Positions 1-5,148 of a stretch of 9,230 nt of DNA are shown one piece after another. This stretch comes from Methanosarcinaceae archaeon (GTDB taxonomy: Archaea; Halobacteriota; Methanosarcinia; Methanosarcinales; Methanosarcinaceae). A model generated the notes under the pieces. It made no database searches. It was not told where the DNA came from and worked only from the letters and a program-made list of their open reading frames with translations. Location: NCBI GenBank assembly GCA_020793555.1, contig DQIO01000242.1, forward strand, positions 1 to 9,230, read 5' to 3'. Made by a program: the position numbers and the translations under genes. Every line of letters starts with the position of its first letter. Within the stretch, counting starts at the first letter, position 1.

Positions 1-71
1 ATGCGGGATTGGGGGAATGCGGGTTGGAAAATATTGCGGTTTTGGGGGATGGATTAGTGGGATTACGCTAA
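1..71 (+). CDS. 3' end of a DUF362-like gene, cut by the window edge
   Basis: The frame that starts at position 3 reads AGLGECGLENIAVLGDGLVG and then LR, with a TAA stop at 69-71. Only about 22 codons are visible. They are recognised by comparison with the second copy in this window, where an AGL stretch and a similar ending (VVVGDGLERLRH, stop 1539-1541) follow a clear DUF362 domain. DUF362 proteins are uncharacterised and are often linked to ferredoxin or metal-cofactor biology in anaerobes. No functional residue can be judged from this short tail. The gene runs in the same direction as the AIM24 gene downstream. The assignment rests on the internal similarity and is moderate. Confidence 0.5.
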   Translation, partial: AGLGECGLENIAVLGDGLVGLR

Positions 72-82
72 AACGACATTAT

Positions 83-104
83 AATACGCCGTGGGCGGCG
101 TATT
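83..104 (+). terminator. Perfect 9-bp hairpin after the DUF362 tail
   Basis: AATACGCCG (83-91) and CGGCGTATT (96-104) are perfect inverted repeats around a TGGG loop, 11 bases after the upstream stop codon. No T-run follows, so it is not a classical intrinsic terminator. It could be an mRNA 3'-end stabiliser or a processing site. The structure is certain; the role is inferred. Confidence 0.4.
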
Positions 105-160
105 CCTATGAAAGTGGATACCTACTTGTAATGTTGACAAATTAACATTTATAGTCGACA

Positions 161-167
161 TATATAT
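161..167 (+). promoter_or_regulatory. Possible TATA box for the AIM24 gene
   Basis: TATATAT at 161-167 lies in an AT-rich gap upstream of the AIM24 gene. A start site about 25 bases downstream would give a leader of roughly 60 bases containing the ribosome site at 240-245. The region is so AT-rich that other choices are possible. Confidence 0.3.
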
Positions 168-252
168 CAGGCAATAAATGAGTGTATTTTTGTAGATTTG
201 TTCTACTTTATTGAATTGTTAATTGATATTTAACGATACGGGAGATACAACA

Positions 253-1029
253 ATGGCAGATATTATTGATTACAGCATAATAGGGGATGACATGCAGATC
301 GTTGAGATCGAGCTTGATTCGGGTGAATCGGTTCGTGCAGAAGCCGGTGCAATGATGTACATGAGTTCTAAGATACAAATGGATACCTCTACAGGCGGAG
401 GACTGTTCAAGGGATTAAAGCGAGCGATAACCGGGGAAAGTTTCTTTATAACGAATTTCACTCATAAAGGGGGGAGCGATAAAGCACATGTTGCCTTCGG
501 AGCTCCGTATCCCGGTAAGATCATTCCTCTTGACCTTGGTGAACTTGGTGAATCCTACCTGTGTCAAAAAGATGCATTCCTATGTGCGGCAAAGGGGATC
601 AACATAGAGGTTGCTTTCACAAAAAAGATCGGAGCCGGTCTTTTTGGAGGGGAAGGTTTCATTTTGCAGAAACTTGAAGGCGATGGCATGGCTTTTGTTC
701 ATGCAGGCGGCACGATCATTAAAAAGGAACTTGCAGCAGGTGAAAATCTGCGAGTGGATACCGGCTGTCTGGCGGCCTTCTCTGAAAGTGTGGACTATGA
801 TATCCGGTTCATGGGTGGATTTAAAAATGCACTTTTCGGAGGAGAAGGACTTGCTCTTGCAAGTGTCACCGGTCCCGGGACAGTTTATCTTCAAAGTCTT
901 CCGTTTTCCAGACTTGCGGACCGGATATCTGCAGCATCCATTGGGCAGCAAAGAGGCGAAAAGAGCGGTTTTGGCGGTGTAGGAGGCGATGTTTTGGGTG
1001 GTATTCTTGGAGGGGATCGGTCGTATTAG
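253..1029 (+). CDS. AIM24/TIGR00266 family protein
   Basis: This is a 258-residue soluble protein of the AIM24 family (TIGR00266, formerly DUF124). The family has a double-sided beta-solenoid-like fold and no established enzymatic role; yeast AIM24 is mitochondrial. Family marks in order are the early Glu/Gly pattern [17 protein letters not shown] (about 21-37), the Gly-rich [10 protein letters not shown], the GES-FF motif, the [11 protein letters not shown] segment, a second Gly-rich FGGEGF, a VDTGCLAAF motif, and GPGTVYLQS near the C-terminus. A Gly-rich tail ([16 protein letters not shown]) ends the protein. No signal peptide or membrane helix is seen. The frame is open upstream to a TTG at 223, but the ATG at 253 has GGGAGA at 240-245 with a 7-base spacer, so it is the better start. 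It appears intact and monocistronic, between two DUF362 fragments. Confidence 0.9.
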   Translation: MADIIDYSIIGDDMQIVEIELDSGESVRAEAGAMMYMSSKIQMDTSTGGGLFKGLKRAITGESFFITNFTHKGGSDKAHVAFGAPYPGKIIPLDLGELGESYLCQKDAFLCAAKGINIEVAFTKKIGAGLFGGEGFILQKLEGDGMAFVHAGGTIIKKELAAGENLRVDTGCLAAFSESVDYDIRFMGGFKNALFGGEGLALASVTGPGTVYLQSLPFSRLADRISAASIGQQRGEKSGFGGVGGDVLGGILGGDRSY

Positions 1030-1094
1030 CATTTTATTGAAAACTGACTCAAAAACTGATTTTCCGGTTCAGTTATTACTTATGTAATCTGATC

Positions 1095-1127
1095 GTGCAG
1101 TTTCTGCACATTGGTCTTGTGTACAAG
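1095..1127. repeat. Two short perfect inverted repeats downstream of AIM24
   Basis: GTGCAG / CTGCAC (1095-1100 and 1104-1109, TTT loop) and CTTGT / ACAAG (1116-1120 and 1123-1127, GT centre) lie 66-98 bases after the AIM24 stop. They may mark the transcript 3' end or a binding site upstream of the DUF362 remnant, which has a TATA-like stretch (GTATATATTC) at 1128-1137. Role unknown. Confidence 0.25.
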
Positions 1128-1150
1128 TATATATTCATACAGTTTGAGTC

Positions 1151-1541
1151 TTGCATATAAGACCATACATGCAGGGGTGCTTAAGTACATCATTAAATAA
1201 TACCACGAAGCTGCACGTAAGAACAAAAATGGGTGGGCTGAATCCCAAGAACATCATGCATAGCAGGATACATGAGAAAATTGTGGACTTGAATCGGTGT
1301 TTTGTACCACGATTATCCATCATTGATTGGATCGTTGGAAACCTTTGTCATGAGACCGTTTGCTCGCCTGAGGAGTTCAACGTTATTATCGGTGGCACGG
1401 ATGTTGTGGCAGTTGACAGTGTGGGTGTGCATCTTTTGGGGTATGAGCCTACGGATGTTCAATATATTGTGCGTGCCGGGGATGCGGGATTGAGAGGATA
1501 TTGTGGTTGTGGGGGATGGATTAGAAAGATTGAGACATTGA
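1151..1541 (+). pseudogene. Truncated, frameshifted DUF362 domain gene
   Basis: From about 1229 the frame reads MGGLNPKNIMHSRIHEKIVD and onward through PRLSIIDWIVGN, GGTDVVAVDSVG, HLLGYEPTDVQYIV and AGDAGL. These are characteristic of the C-terminal half of DUF362 proteins. The N-terminal half is absent; the roughly 25 codons upstream of 1229 are only weakly like the family. The frame breaks just after AGL (about 1494). Shifting frame there gives DIVVVGDGLERLRH and a TAA-equivalent end (TGA, 1539-1541), matching the tail at 1-71. In the unshifted frame the protein runs on to 1639 through unrelated sequence. Compared with the tail at 1-71, about 15 bases are missing at the break. A GTGAA-ATA-TTCAC hairpin follows directly (1542-1554). 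A nonfunctional duplicate of the upstream gene is the simplest reading. Confidence 0.7.
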
Positions 1542-1561
1542 GTGAAATATTCACAACCTCC

Positions 1562-1684
1562 CATATTTTTATGCGCCTGTTCTGCGGTAAGAATATCAAA
1601 TACGTAAACTATACGATTTTCTTTATCAGTTCGATATAAAACGCGAAAACTTCCTACTCTTAAACGATATAACCTCCTGTCACC
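1562..1684 (-). pseudogene. RelE/ParE-family toxin, C-terminal remnant
   Basis: On the minus strand, 1684 to 1562 reads GDRRLYRLRVGSFRVLYRTD and then KENRIVYVFDILTAEQAHKN. This matches the C-terminal half of RelE/ParE-type mRNA interferases: a G-D-R-x-L-Y-R-L-R-V-G-x-(F/Y)-R-V-x-Y strand with its conserved Arg residues, then the terminal VYV-x-I strand and short helix. An in-frame TGA sits at 1685-1687, so the N-terminal half is missing. No stop occurs at the natural end, and the frame runs antisense into the DUF362 remnant. It is therefore a dead fragment. The family call is fairly secure from the RVG-FRVLYR core; which RelE subfamily cannot be said. Confidence 0.55.
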
Positions 1685-1716
1685 TCATCCTCTTCTATTA
1701 CAATTTTAAGATGCAT
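1660..1716 (-). pseudogene. Possible HicB-like antitoxin N-terminal remnant
   Basis: An ATG at 1716-1714 opens 18 codons, MHLKIVIEEDEVTGGYIV, followed by TAA (1662-1660). HicB antitoxins typically begin with a short strand, then E-x-D-x-x-G-G-Y-V. It overlaps, in another frame, the start of the RelE remnant, so at most one of the two reads the bases as they evolved, or the site is a junction between relics of two toxin-antitoxin loci. No HicA partner is seen. It is too short for a firm call. Confidence 0.3.
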
Positions 1717-1894
1717 ATTTTTCTTTATCAAGATTGATGCTTAAAATCTTTATGTTTGTTGTTAGTCGAACTCTTTTATCGTGCCATGAGTCGGCAGTAT
1801 GGTGTAGCATGTTTAGTTCATTCGCATTTGGCGTTATGCACAATCGACGCACGGTCGGTGTTTTATGCTTCTAGGTGGGCGTGAAGGAGTGATG

Positions 1895-1911
1895 ATACGG
1901 CGCAGGGGCAG
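1895..1911 (+). repeat. Possible micro-remnant of the PE gene
   Basis: ATACGGCGCAGGGGCAG matches 16 of 17 bases of the YGAGT-coding core of PE copy A (ATACGGCGCAGGGACAG). The similarity stops on both sides. If real, it is a sixth copy of the fragment found in every gap to the right. The shortness and the G-rich surroundings leave chance or a separate repeat family possible. Confidence 0.3.
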
Positions 1912-1955
1912 GAAAGTGAAGGGGGGACGCGTGCGGGTTATTATTTTATTAGACA

Positions 1956-1985
1956 CAGATTTACACTGATTTACGCAGATTTGAA
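1956..1985. repeat. Three degenerate 10-bp tandem units
   Basis: CAGATTTACA, CTGATTTACG and CAGATTTGAA follow each other directly, a period of one helical turn. Two similar units (CGCGGATTAA, GTGGATTGCA) lie at 2046-2065. The pattern resembles short helically phased intergenic repeats seen in other prokaryotes; function unknown. Confidence 0.5.
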
Positions 1986-2117
1986 CTTGAGAGGGGAGGG
2001 AATCATCAATCGGCGCGCATCCGGCGGTTTGCACTTAAAGAAGCCCGCGGATTAAGTGGATTGCAGGTTGCGCGCGGGGTTTAAGAACAACAACTCACCA
2101 CTTGAAACTTTTCTATT

Positions 2118-2139
2118 ACACCCAATTCAAGAATTGGTG
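2118..2139 (-). terminator. Hairpin over the HEPN 1 stop codon
   Basis: CCAATTC (2122-2128) and GAATTGG (2131-2137) form a perfect 7-bp stem with a 2-base loop, extendable outward with one bulge. It overlaps the toxin stop codon (2129-2127). Only a weak T-run follows on the minus strand. It may mark the 3' end of the MNT/HEPN 1 transcript. Confidence 0.35.
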
Positions 2140-2549
2140 CTTACATATTCGGCAATGTGTCGAGCAAATTCATCGAAATCGTCCAACTTTTCGGTCAGAA
2201 ATACATCCAGAAGGCTTGAATCAACTTCCTCATATATATGAACCAGAACGTTTCTAAACCCTGCTGCAAAAGAAAATTCTTCTGCGAAGTCCTTTGGAAT
2301 AATGCCATGCCTGCCGATTATCAGGAACACGCTTATGTAGTATTCGGGTCTCTCAAATCCTTCTTCTGAAATGATTATTTCCCCGATGTCAATCGCACTT
2401 TCAATCGCAAGTTGGAAATTTCTCTCAACTGCACTGCGCTGTTCGTAATTCATATCAAGATTGGTGCTGTCAGTGTCTACGGACTTTAAGTATCCAACAC
2501 ATCTTTGCATGAAATTCAATTTTCTAAGTATTTTGTCTTTAGAAGACAT
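2127..2549 (-). CDS. hepT: HepT-like HEPN toxin of a type VII toxin-antitoxin pair (DUF86 type)
   Basis: A 140-residue all-helical HEPN protein of the HepT/DUF86 family. The family signature is visible as VERNFQLAIESAIDIGE (41-57) and the catalytic motif R-x4-H-x-Y at R99, H104 and Y106 in FRNVLVHIYEEVD. In characterised pairs this motif makes HepT an RNase, and the Tyr is the residue AMPylated by the MNT partner to silence it. All three residues are present, so the toxin looks competent, and its length is normal for the family. Its ATG (2549-2547) directly abuts the MNT stop (2552-2550) with no spacer, so translation is probably coupled and the two are one operon. No separate promoter is seen. 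Confidence 0.88.
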   Translation of the reverse strand: MSSKDKILRKLNFMQRCVGYLKSVDTDSTNLDMNYEQRSAVERNFQLAIESAIDIGEIIISEEGFERPEYYISVFLIIGRHGIIPKDFAEEFSFAAGFRNVLVHIYEEVDSSLLDVFLTEKLDDFDEFARHIAEYVSTNS

Positions 2550-2996
2550 TTAAGCCAATCCCTTTTCTATGATCTTTTTCAGTAGTGTTCTGTTTAAGAA
2601 ATCCTCGTGATATTTTCTATCCAGATATCTGGACATTATACATTGCTCCACATCCAGTTTTAAGTCGTGGTCCCTGACAAGTACAGGGACGTTGGGTTTG
2701 ATGATCTCAAAATTCAATACGGGTGGAGTATCATTGATGACCAGGAGGTCAATCCTGTTGTTTTTGAGAATAGTTGTGAGTTTTGCGATAAACTCAAGGC
2801 GCTTTTGATTCCGCTGCGCTTTTGTCGTTTTGGGTGATAGATATATTCCTATGTCTATGTCGCTGAGCACACCAGCTTTGCCTTTTGCGGCTGAGCCGAA
2901 CAGATATGCTAGCTCAACATACTCCTGTGCTTGAAAGAACTTTTCAAGTAGGGGAATAAGCTGTTCTTTTTCCAAGTTGCGGTTTGTAGTGCTCAT
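2550..2996 (-). CDS. mntA: MntA-like minimal nucleotidyltransferase antitoxin
   Basis: A 148-residue minimal nucleotidyltransferase (MNT). The catalytic signature GS-x10-D-x-D is complete: G34 and S35 in LFGSAAKGK, D46 and D48 in SDIDIG. The third metal-binding Asp is D83 in RIDLLVIN. In characterised MntA-HepT pairs the enzyme transfers AMP units from ATP to the toxin Tyr; that role is inferred here from the adjacent HEPN gene. The frame extends upstream to TTG 3023 and ATG 3002. I prefer the ATG at 2996-2994 because GTGAT lies just upstream and the TATA-like box at 3044-3036 would start the transcript near 3012-3015, downstream of the TTG. First gene of the pair, on the minus strand. Confidence 0.85.
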   Translation of the reverse strand: MSTTNRNLEKEQLIPLLEKFFQAQEYVELAYLFGSAAKGKAGVLSDIDIGIYLSPKTTKAQRNQKRLEFIAKLTTILKNNRIDLLVINDTPPVLNFEIIKPNVPVLVRDHDLKLDVEQCIMSRYLDRKYHEDFLNRTLLKKIIEKGLA

Positions 2997-3035
2997 CTGC
3001 ATCACGGTGGTTGTATTCTTCAAATATTTGTATGC

Positions 3036-3044
3036 TTTTATAAG
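3036..3044 (-). promoter_or_regulatory. TATA-like box of the MNT/HEPN 1 operon
   Basis: On the minus strand the sequence CTTATAAAAG ends near 3035, about 40-48 bases upstream of the chosen MNT start. Archaeal transcription starts lie about 25 bases downstream of TATA, which fits a short leader holding the GTGAT ribosome site. Confidence 0.45.
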
Positions 3045-3096
3045 TGATAAATCTTAGGCAATCCCTTTGAGTATTGGTGATGTTGCGATGTGTTCA

Positions 3097-3155
3097 GATG
3101 CGATACAGTGGTAGGAAAAGGAAGGGAAGAACGCACGCGGTTTTTTGAATAAGAC
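3097..3155 (+). repeat. Intergenic repeat related to 1891-1953
   Basis: The run GATGCGATACAGTGG, AGGAAAAGGAAGGG, ACGCACGCGG and AATAAGAC parallels, in the same order, GATGATACGGCGCAGGGG, AGGAAAGTGAAGGG, ACGCGTGCGG and TTTATTAGAC at 1891-1953. The two copies lie on either side of the MNT/HEPN 1 operon in the same orientation. Similarity is moderate, with small indels. A perfect CCGCTAGCGG palindrome (3155-3164) follows. Confidence 0.4.
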
Positions 3156-3212
3156 CGCTAGCGGCGCGGTATAAAATGTGCTTGTTGCCAGTGTTTCATC
3201 TCGAAATCAACC

Positions 3213-3303
3213 GGTCGAATAAAGAAGAGCGATTACTCGCTCTCCCTCTTCTAAGAACCGTACTTGCGACTTTCATCGCATACGGCTCAAGCATTCCATA
3301 ACC
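3213..3303 (-). mobile_element. Orphan group II intron 3' end (domains V and VI)
   Basis: On the minus strand 3288-3255 is a 34-base element with the exact architecture of group II intron domain V. It starts GAGCCGTAT, has a GCGAT/GTCGC stem capped by a GAAA tetraloop, a two-base AA bulge, and closes with GTACGGTTC. The catalytic AGC triad lies at its second to fourth bases. Domain VI follows: an AGAGCGA/TCGCTCT hairpin (3243-3226), then an A eight bases from a CGACC 3' end at 3213, the position expected for the branch-point A. About 15 bases upstream of domain V (to about 3303) also look like intron sequence. Domains I-III and any reverse transcriptase ORF are absent, so it cannot splice by itself. 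The downstream flank is 3212 and lower. Confidence 0.8.
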
Positions 3304-3311
3304 CTTTGTGT

Positions 3312-3362
3312 ATCGGGCAGCAGAAGAAGAACAAGAACTGGCTGTTCTTTAAGCGGAAATGA
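3312..3362 (+). pseudogene. PE gene fragment D: C-terminal tail only
   Basis: The frame ending at TGA 3360-3362 reads [14 protein letters not shown]. It matches the shifted-frame end of PE copy C (NWLLFKRK, stop 8008-8010), with close nucleotide identity through GAACTGG and TTTAAGCGGAAAT. NW-L-F-K-R-K is the usual end of small stand-alone LigD-type 3'-phosphoesterases. Everything upstream of this tail is missing; the left side abuts the intron remnant. It lies between the intron relic and ATPase 1. Confidence 0.6.
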
Positions 3363-3380
3363 AAGAATATCAATTAATTT

Positions 3381-3387
3381 AAAAAAA
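3381..3387 (-). terminator. T7 run after ATPase 1
   Basis: Seven A on the plus strand give seven T on the minus strand, about 14 bases beyond the ATPase 1 stop (3403-3401). Oligo-T runs are the usual archaeal intrinsic terminator. No hairpin is needed or seen. Confidence 0.45.
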
Positions 3388-3400
3388 CGTTAAGTGTCAT

Positions 3401-4765
3401 TCAAAAATCATCAAGATCGTACACCACAACCCCTTCATCCCGCAGGCGTTCCTTGCCTTCGATCTTTTTTGCAACCAACCCAAAATATTCCTTGCGTATG
3501 CCAGTGTTCCATTGTACAAATGTTGATTTTTCATTGAGTTTACCAAGTATCCGCCGGCAATCAGTCAATGAAAGTGTTTTCCATTTACATTCAATGAACA
3601 TAATCTCCTTTAAGCCATCATTCAATGCCACAAGATCGATCTCTTTATCCCTGTGCCACCAGCATCCGATCTTTGTAAATTCAAAAGGCAGGTCTTTTAT
3701 CTTATCCTCCAAAAACTCACATGAAACATCTTCGAATATCTTTCCAAGATATCGATTGTAGCCAGTGTCAAAATCCGCGATCTTTCCAGTTGATATAAGC
3801 TCGGATTTGTTCGGATAAATAAACCTGAAATAAAATTTTAAAAAATTGTCCGAAAGAGCATATTTGCGATTCCTTCTTCTCTCCTTATCACTAAGTACCG
3901 GATATAATTCCTCAACAACATGCAAATTTACCAGATTACTCAAGTATTTCGATACCGTAGGTGCAGAAAAATCAGTAAAATTCACAATCTCTCCGAACTT
4001 TGTACTGCCAAACGCAATAGCCTTCAATATTTTAAAATATCGTGTCGGATCTCTTAATTCACTTTTAATCAAAATTTCCACTTCATTGAACAGTGTTTTG
4101 TTCTGCTGAAAAACCTCTTCCAGATTTTCGCCATGCTCAAGCCGATAACACACTTCTTTGATATATTCGGGTATGCCATCTGTTATGCCATATACCCTGA
4201 CTGCCTCTTCAAACGACAGAGCGCCAAATTTCAGTATATGCGATGCTTTTAGCGGCTCTAAAAATATCTGACCTGTACGTCTGCCATACAGAGGACTTTT
4301 AATATCCAGAAGATAATTTTCCATCATTGAGATCGATGAACCACACAAAATAAGTTTGACAGTAGTATTCTTTAACAATTCATCCCATATTTTCTGGAAT
4401 TTGGATAATAATGCCCTGTTCTCCAAAATAAGATTTGGAAACTCATCCAAAACAATGATCAATTTATCTTCATTTGTGATCTGCTCGAAAACTTCTTCCC
4501 ATGTGAGATCACCTTTTGCAATCAAAGGATTATCTACTGTTTTTGCAATGATCCCCTTAAATGCGTTTAGATTTTCTTCCTCTAATGCCTGCTCAACAAA
4601 AAAATACACTGCCTTCCTGCCTTTGATCGATTCTTTTATAAGTTCGGTTTTACCGATTCGCCTTCTCCCATAGATCACTATAAATTCGGCACGATCAGAA
4701 TCGAATGTTTTTCCTAAAAATGCAAGTTCCTTTTCCCGATTGATGAAAGGCGGTTGTTTCCACAT
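3401..4765 (-). CDS. Archaeal P-loop ATPase with C-terminal DUF234 nuclease-like domain
   Basis: A 454-residue protein of the archaeal ATPase family (ATPase_2, PF01637, with DUF234). The N-terminal ATPase has Walker A GRRRIGKT (33-40), Walker B LIIVLDE (102-108), a sensor-like LILCGSS (138-144) and a GRRTGQ arginine motif (161-166). A winged-helix region (about 245-290) follows, with a phase typical of recognition helices (SAPTVSKYLSNL). The C-terminus (about 340-454) carries a PD-(D/E)xK-like core: E375-x-D377 in KEIDLVAL, then E392-x-K394 in FIECKW. Family members are abundant in archaea, often in mobile or defence regions, and their biological role is poorly known. The ATG at 4765 has no ribosome site but a TATA-like box 25-35 bases upstream, so the mRNA is probably leaderless. 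It is full length and appears intact. Confidence 0.9.
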   Translation of the reverse strand: MWKQPPFINREKELAFLGKTFDSDRAEFIVIYGRRRIGKTELIKESIKGRKAVYFFVEQALEEENLNAFKGIIAKTVDNPLIAKGDLTWEEVFEQITNEDKLIIVLDEFPNLILENRALLSKFQKIWDELLKNTTVKLILCGSSISMMENYLLDIKSPLYGRRTGQIFLEPLKASHILKFGALSFEEAVRVYGITDGIPEYIKEVCYRLEHGENLEEVFQQNKTLFNEVEILIKSELRDPTRYFKILKAIAFGSTKFGEIVNFTDFSAPTVSKYLSNLVNLHVVEELYPVLSDKERRRNRKYALSDNFLKFYFRFIYPNKSELISTGKIADFDTGYNRYLGKIFEDVSCEFLEDKIKDLPFEFTKIGCWWHRDKEIDLVALNDGLKEIMFIECKWKTLSLTDCRRILGKLNEKSTFVQWNTGIRKEYFGLVAKKIEGKERLRDEGVVVYDLDDF

Positions 4766-4784
4766 GATTATAATAATCGTGTGG
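4760..4784. promoter_or_regulatory. 25-bp imperfect palindrome across the ATPase 1 start
   Basis: CCACATGATTA (4760-4770) and TAATCGTGTGG (4774-4784) are inverted repeats with one mismatch around a TAA centre. The left arm contains the ATPase 1 start codon (4765-4763) and the whole element lies where transcription should begin. This suggests an operator, perhaps bound by the ATPase's own winged helix. The palindrome is certain; the role is inferred. Confidence 0.5.
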
Positions 4785-4787
4785 CAA

Positions 4788-4800
4788 GTATTTAATAATT
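4788..4800 (-). promoter_or_regulatory. TATA-like box of ATPase 1
   Basis: AATTATTAAATAC on the minus strand lies 23-35 bases upstream of the ATPase 1 ATG. This spacing places the transcription start at or near the start codon, consistent with a leaderless message. Confidence 0.45.
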
Positions 4801-4865
4801 TGGACTAGAATTGGCACTTAACCCGCATTAATTAGATACAATTCAAGATATCTGCAACATTGAAT

Positions 4866-5148
4866 GAGTTGTATTCCAAAAAAACACCGCCCACAGAATC
4901 AGGCATCAAGCGGCTTGCGATCCAGACAGACGACCACACGCTTGAATACGCAGACTTCGAAGGCGAAATACAAAAAAGGCAATACGGCGCAGGGACAGTG
5001 ACCTTTCTGGGATCGGGGTGGGCTTGTGATTGAAAATCTCAGGTAGATCAAAAAGATACTCTTCGAACTGTCTGACAACAAAATGAAGAGTAAATACGCA
5101 CTCATCAGGAACACACTCCGCCCAGACTGCATCTCAGAGGTCAGATAA
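4866..5148 (+). pseudogene. PE gene fragment A: 5'-truncated, frameshifted
   Basis: From about 4872 the frame reads YSKKTPPTESGIKRLAIQTD, then DHTLEYADFEGEI and QYGAGTVTF, the middle of a LigD-type 3'-phosphoesterase. The catalytic N-terminal HEH...HHYDLRLE segment is absent. At the VT-W-DRG motif (about 5010-5020) a one-base insertion breaks the frame. In the restored frame GLVIENLR is followed by a TAG (5045-5047) and then KKILFELSDNKMKSKYALI, ending at TAA 5146-5148. Its last bases overlap the 3' end of ATPase 2, which is read in the opposite direction. Nucleotide identity to copies B and C is high across the central 80 bases. Confidence 0.8.

Larger units (their letters stand above)
1717..2117. 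other. Noncoding stretch between the toxin relic and HEPN 1
   Basis: No convincing gene is visible on either strand. The left part (1717-1830) is AT-rich. The middle (1891-1953) is G-rich and resembles 3097-3155 on the other side of MNT/HEPN pair 1; within it is a 17-base match to the PE gene copies. Further right are a 10-bp-periodic repeat (1956-1985) and a related pair of units (2046-2065). It reads as repeat debris at an insertion-prone boundary. Confidence 0.5.

Noticed and set aside
580..1032. Long open frame on the minus strand opposite the AIM24 gene, and a plus-strand frame at 611-982
   Set aside because: Both overlap a well-conserved family gene and their translations resemble no family.
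1956..1985. Short periodic repeat as a CRISPR array
   Set aside because: Units are 10 bp with no spacers and no cas genes are present.
1834..2241. Small frames in and around the noncoding stretch
   Set aside because: Composition follows the repeats; no ribosome site, no conserved motif.
3255..3288. Hairpin at first taken as a simple terminator of the MNT or ATPase gene
   Set aside because: Length, tetraloop, bulge and flanking domain VI match group II intron domain V; it is also not placed at either gene's 3' end in the right orientation.
3453..4673. Several plus-strand frames opposite ATPase 1
   Set aside because: Shadows of an intact, conserved minus-strand gene.
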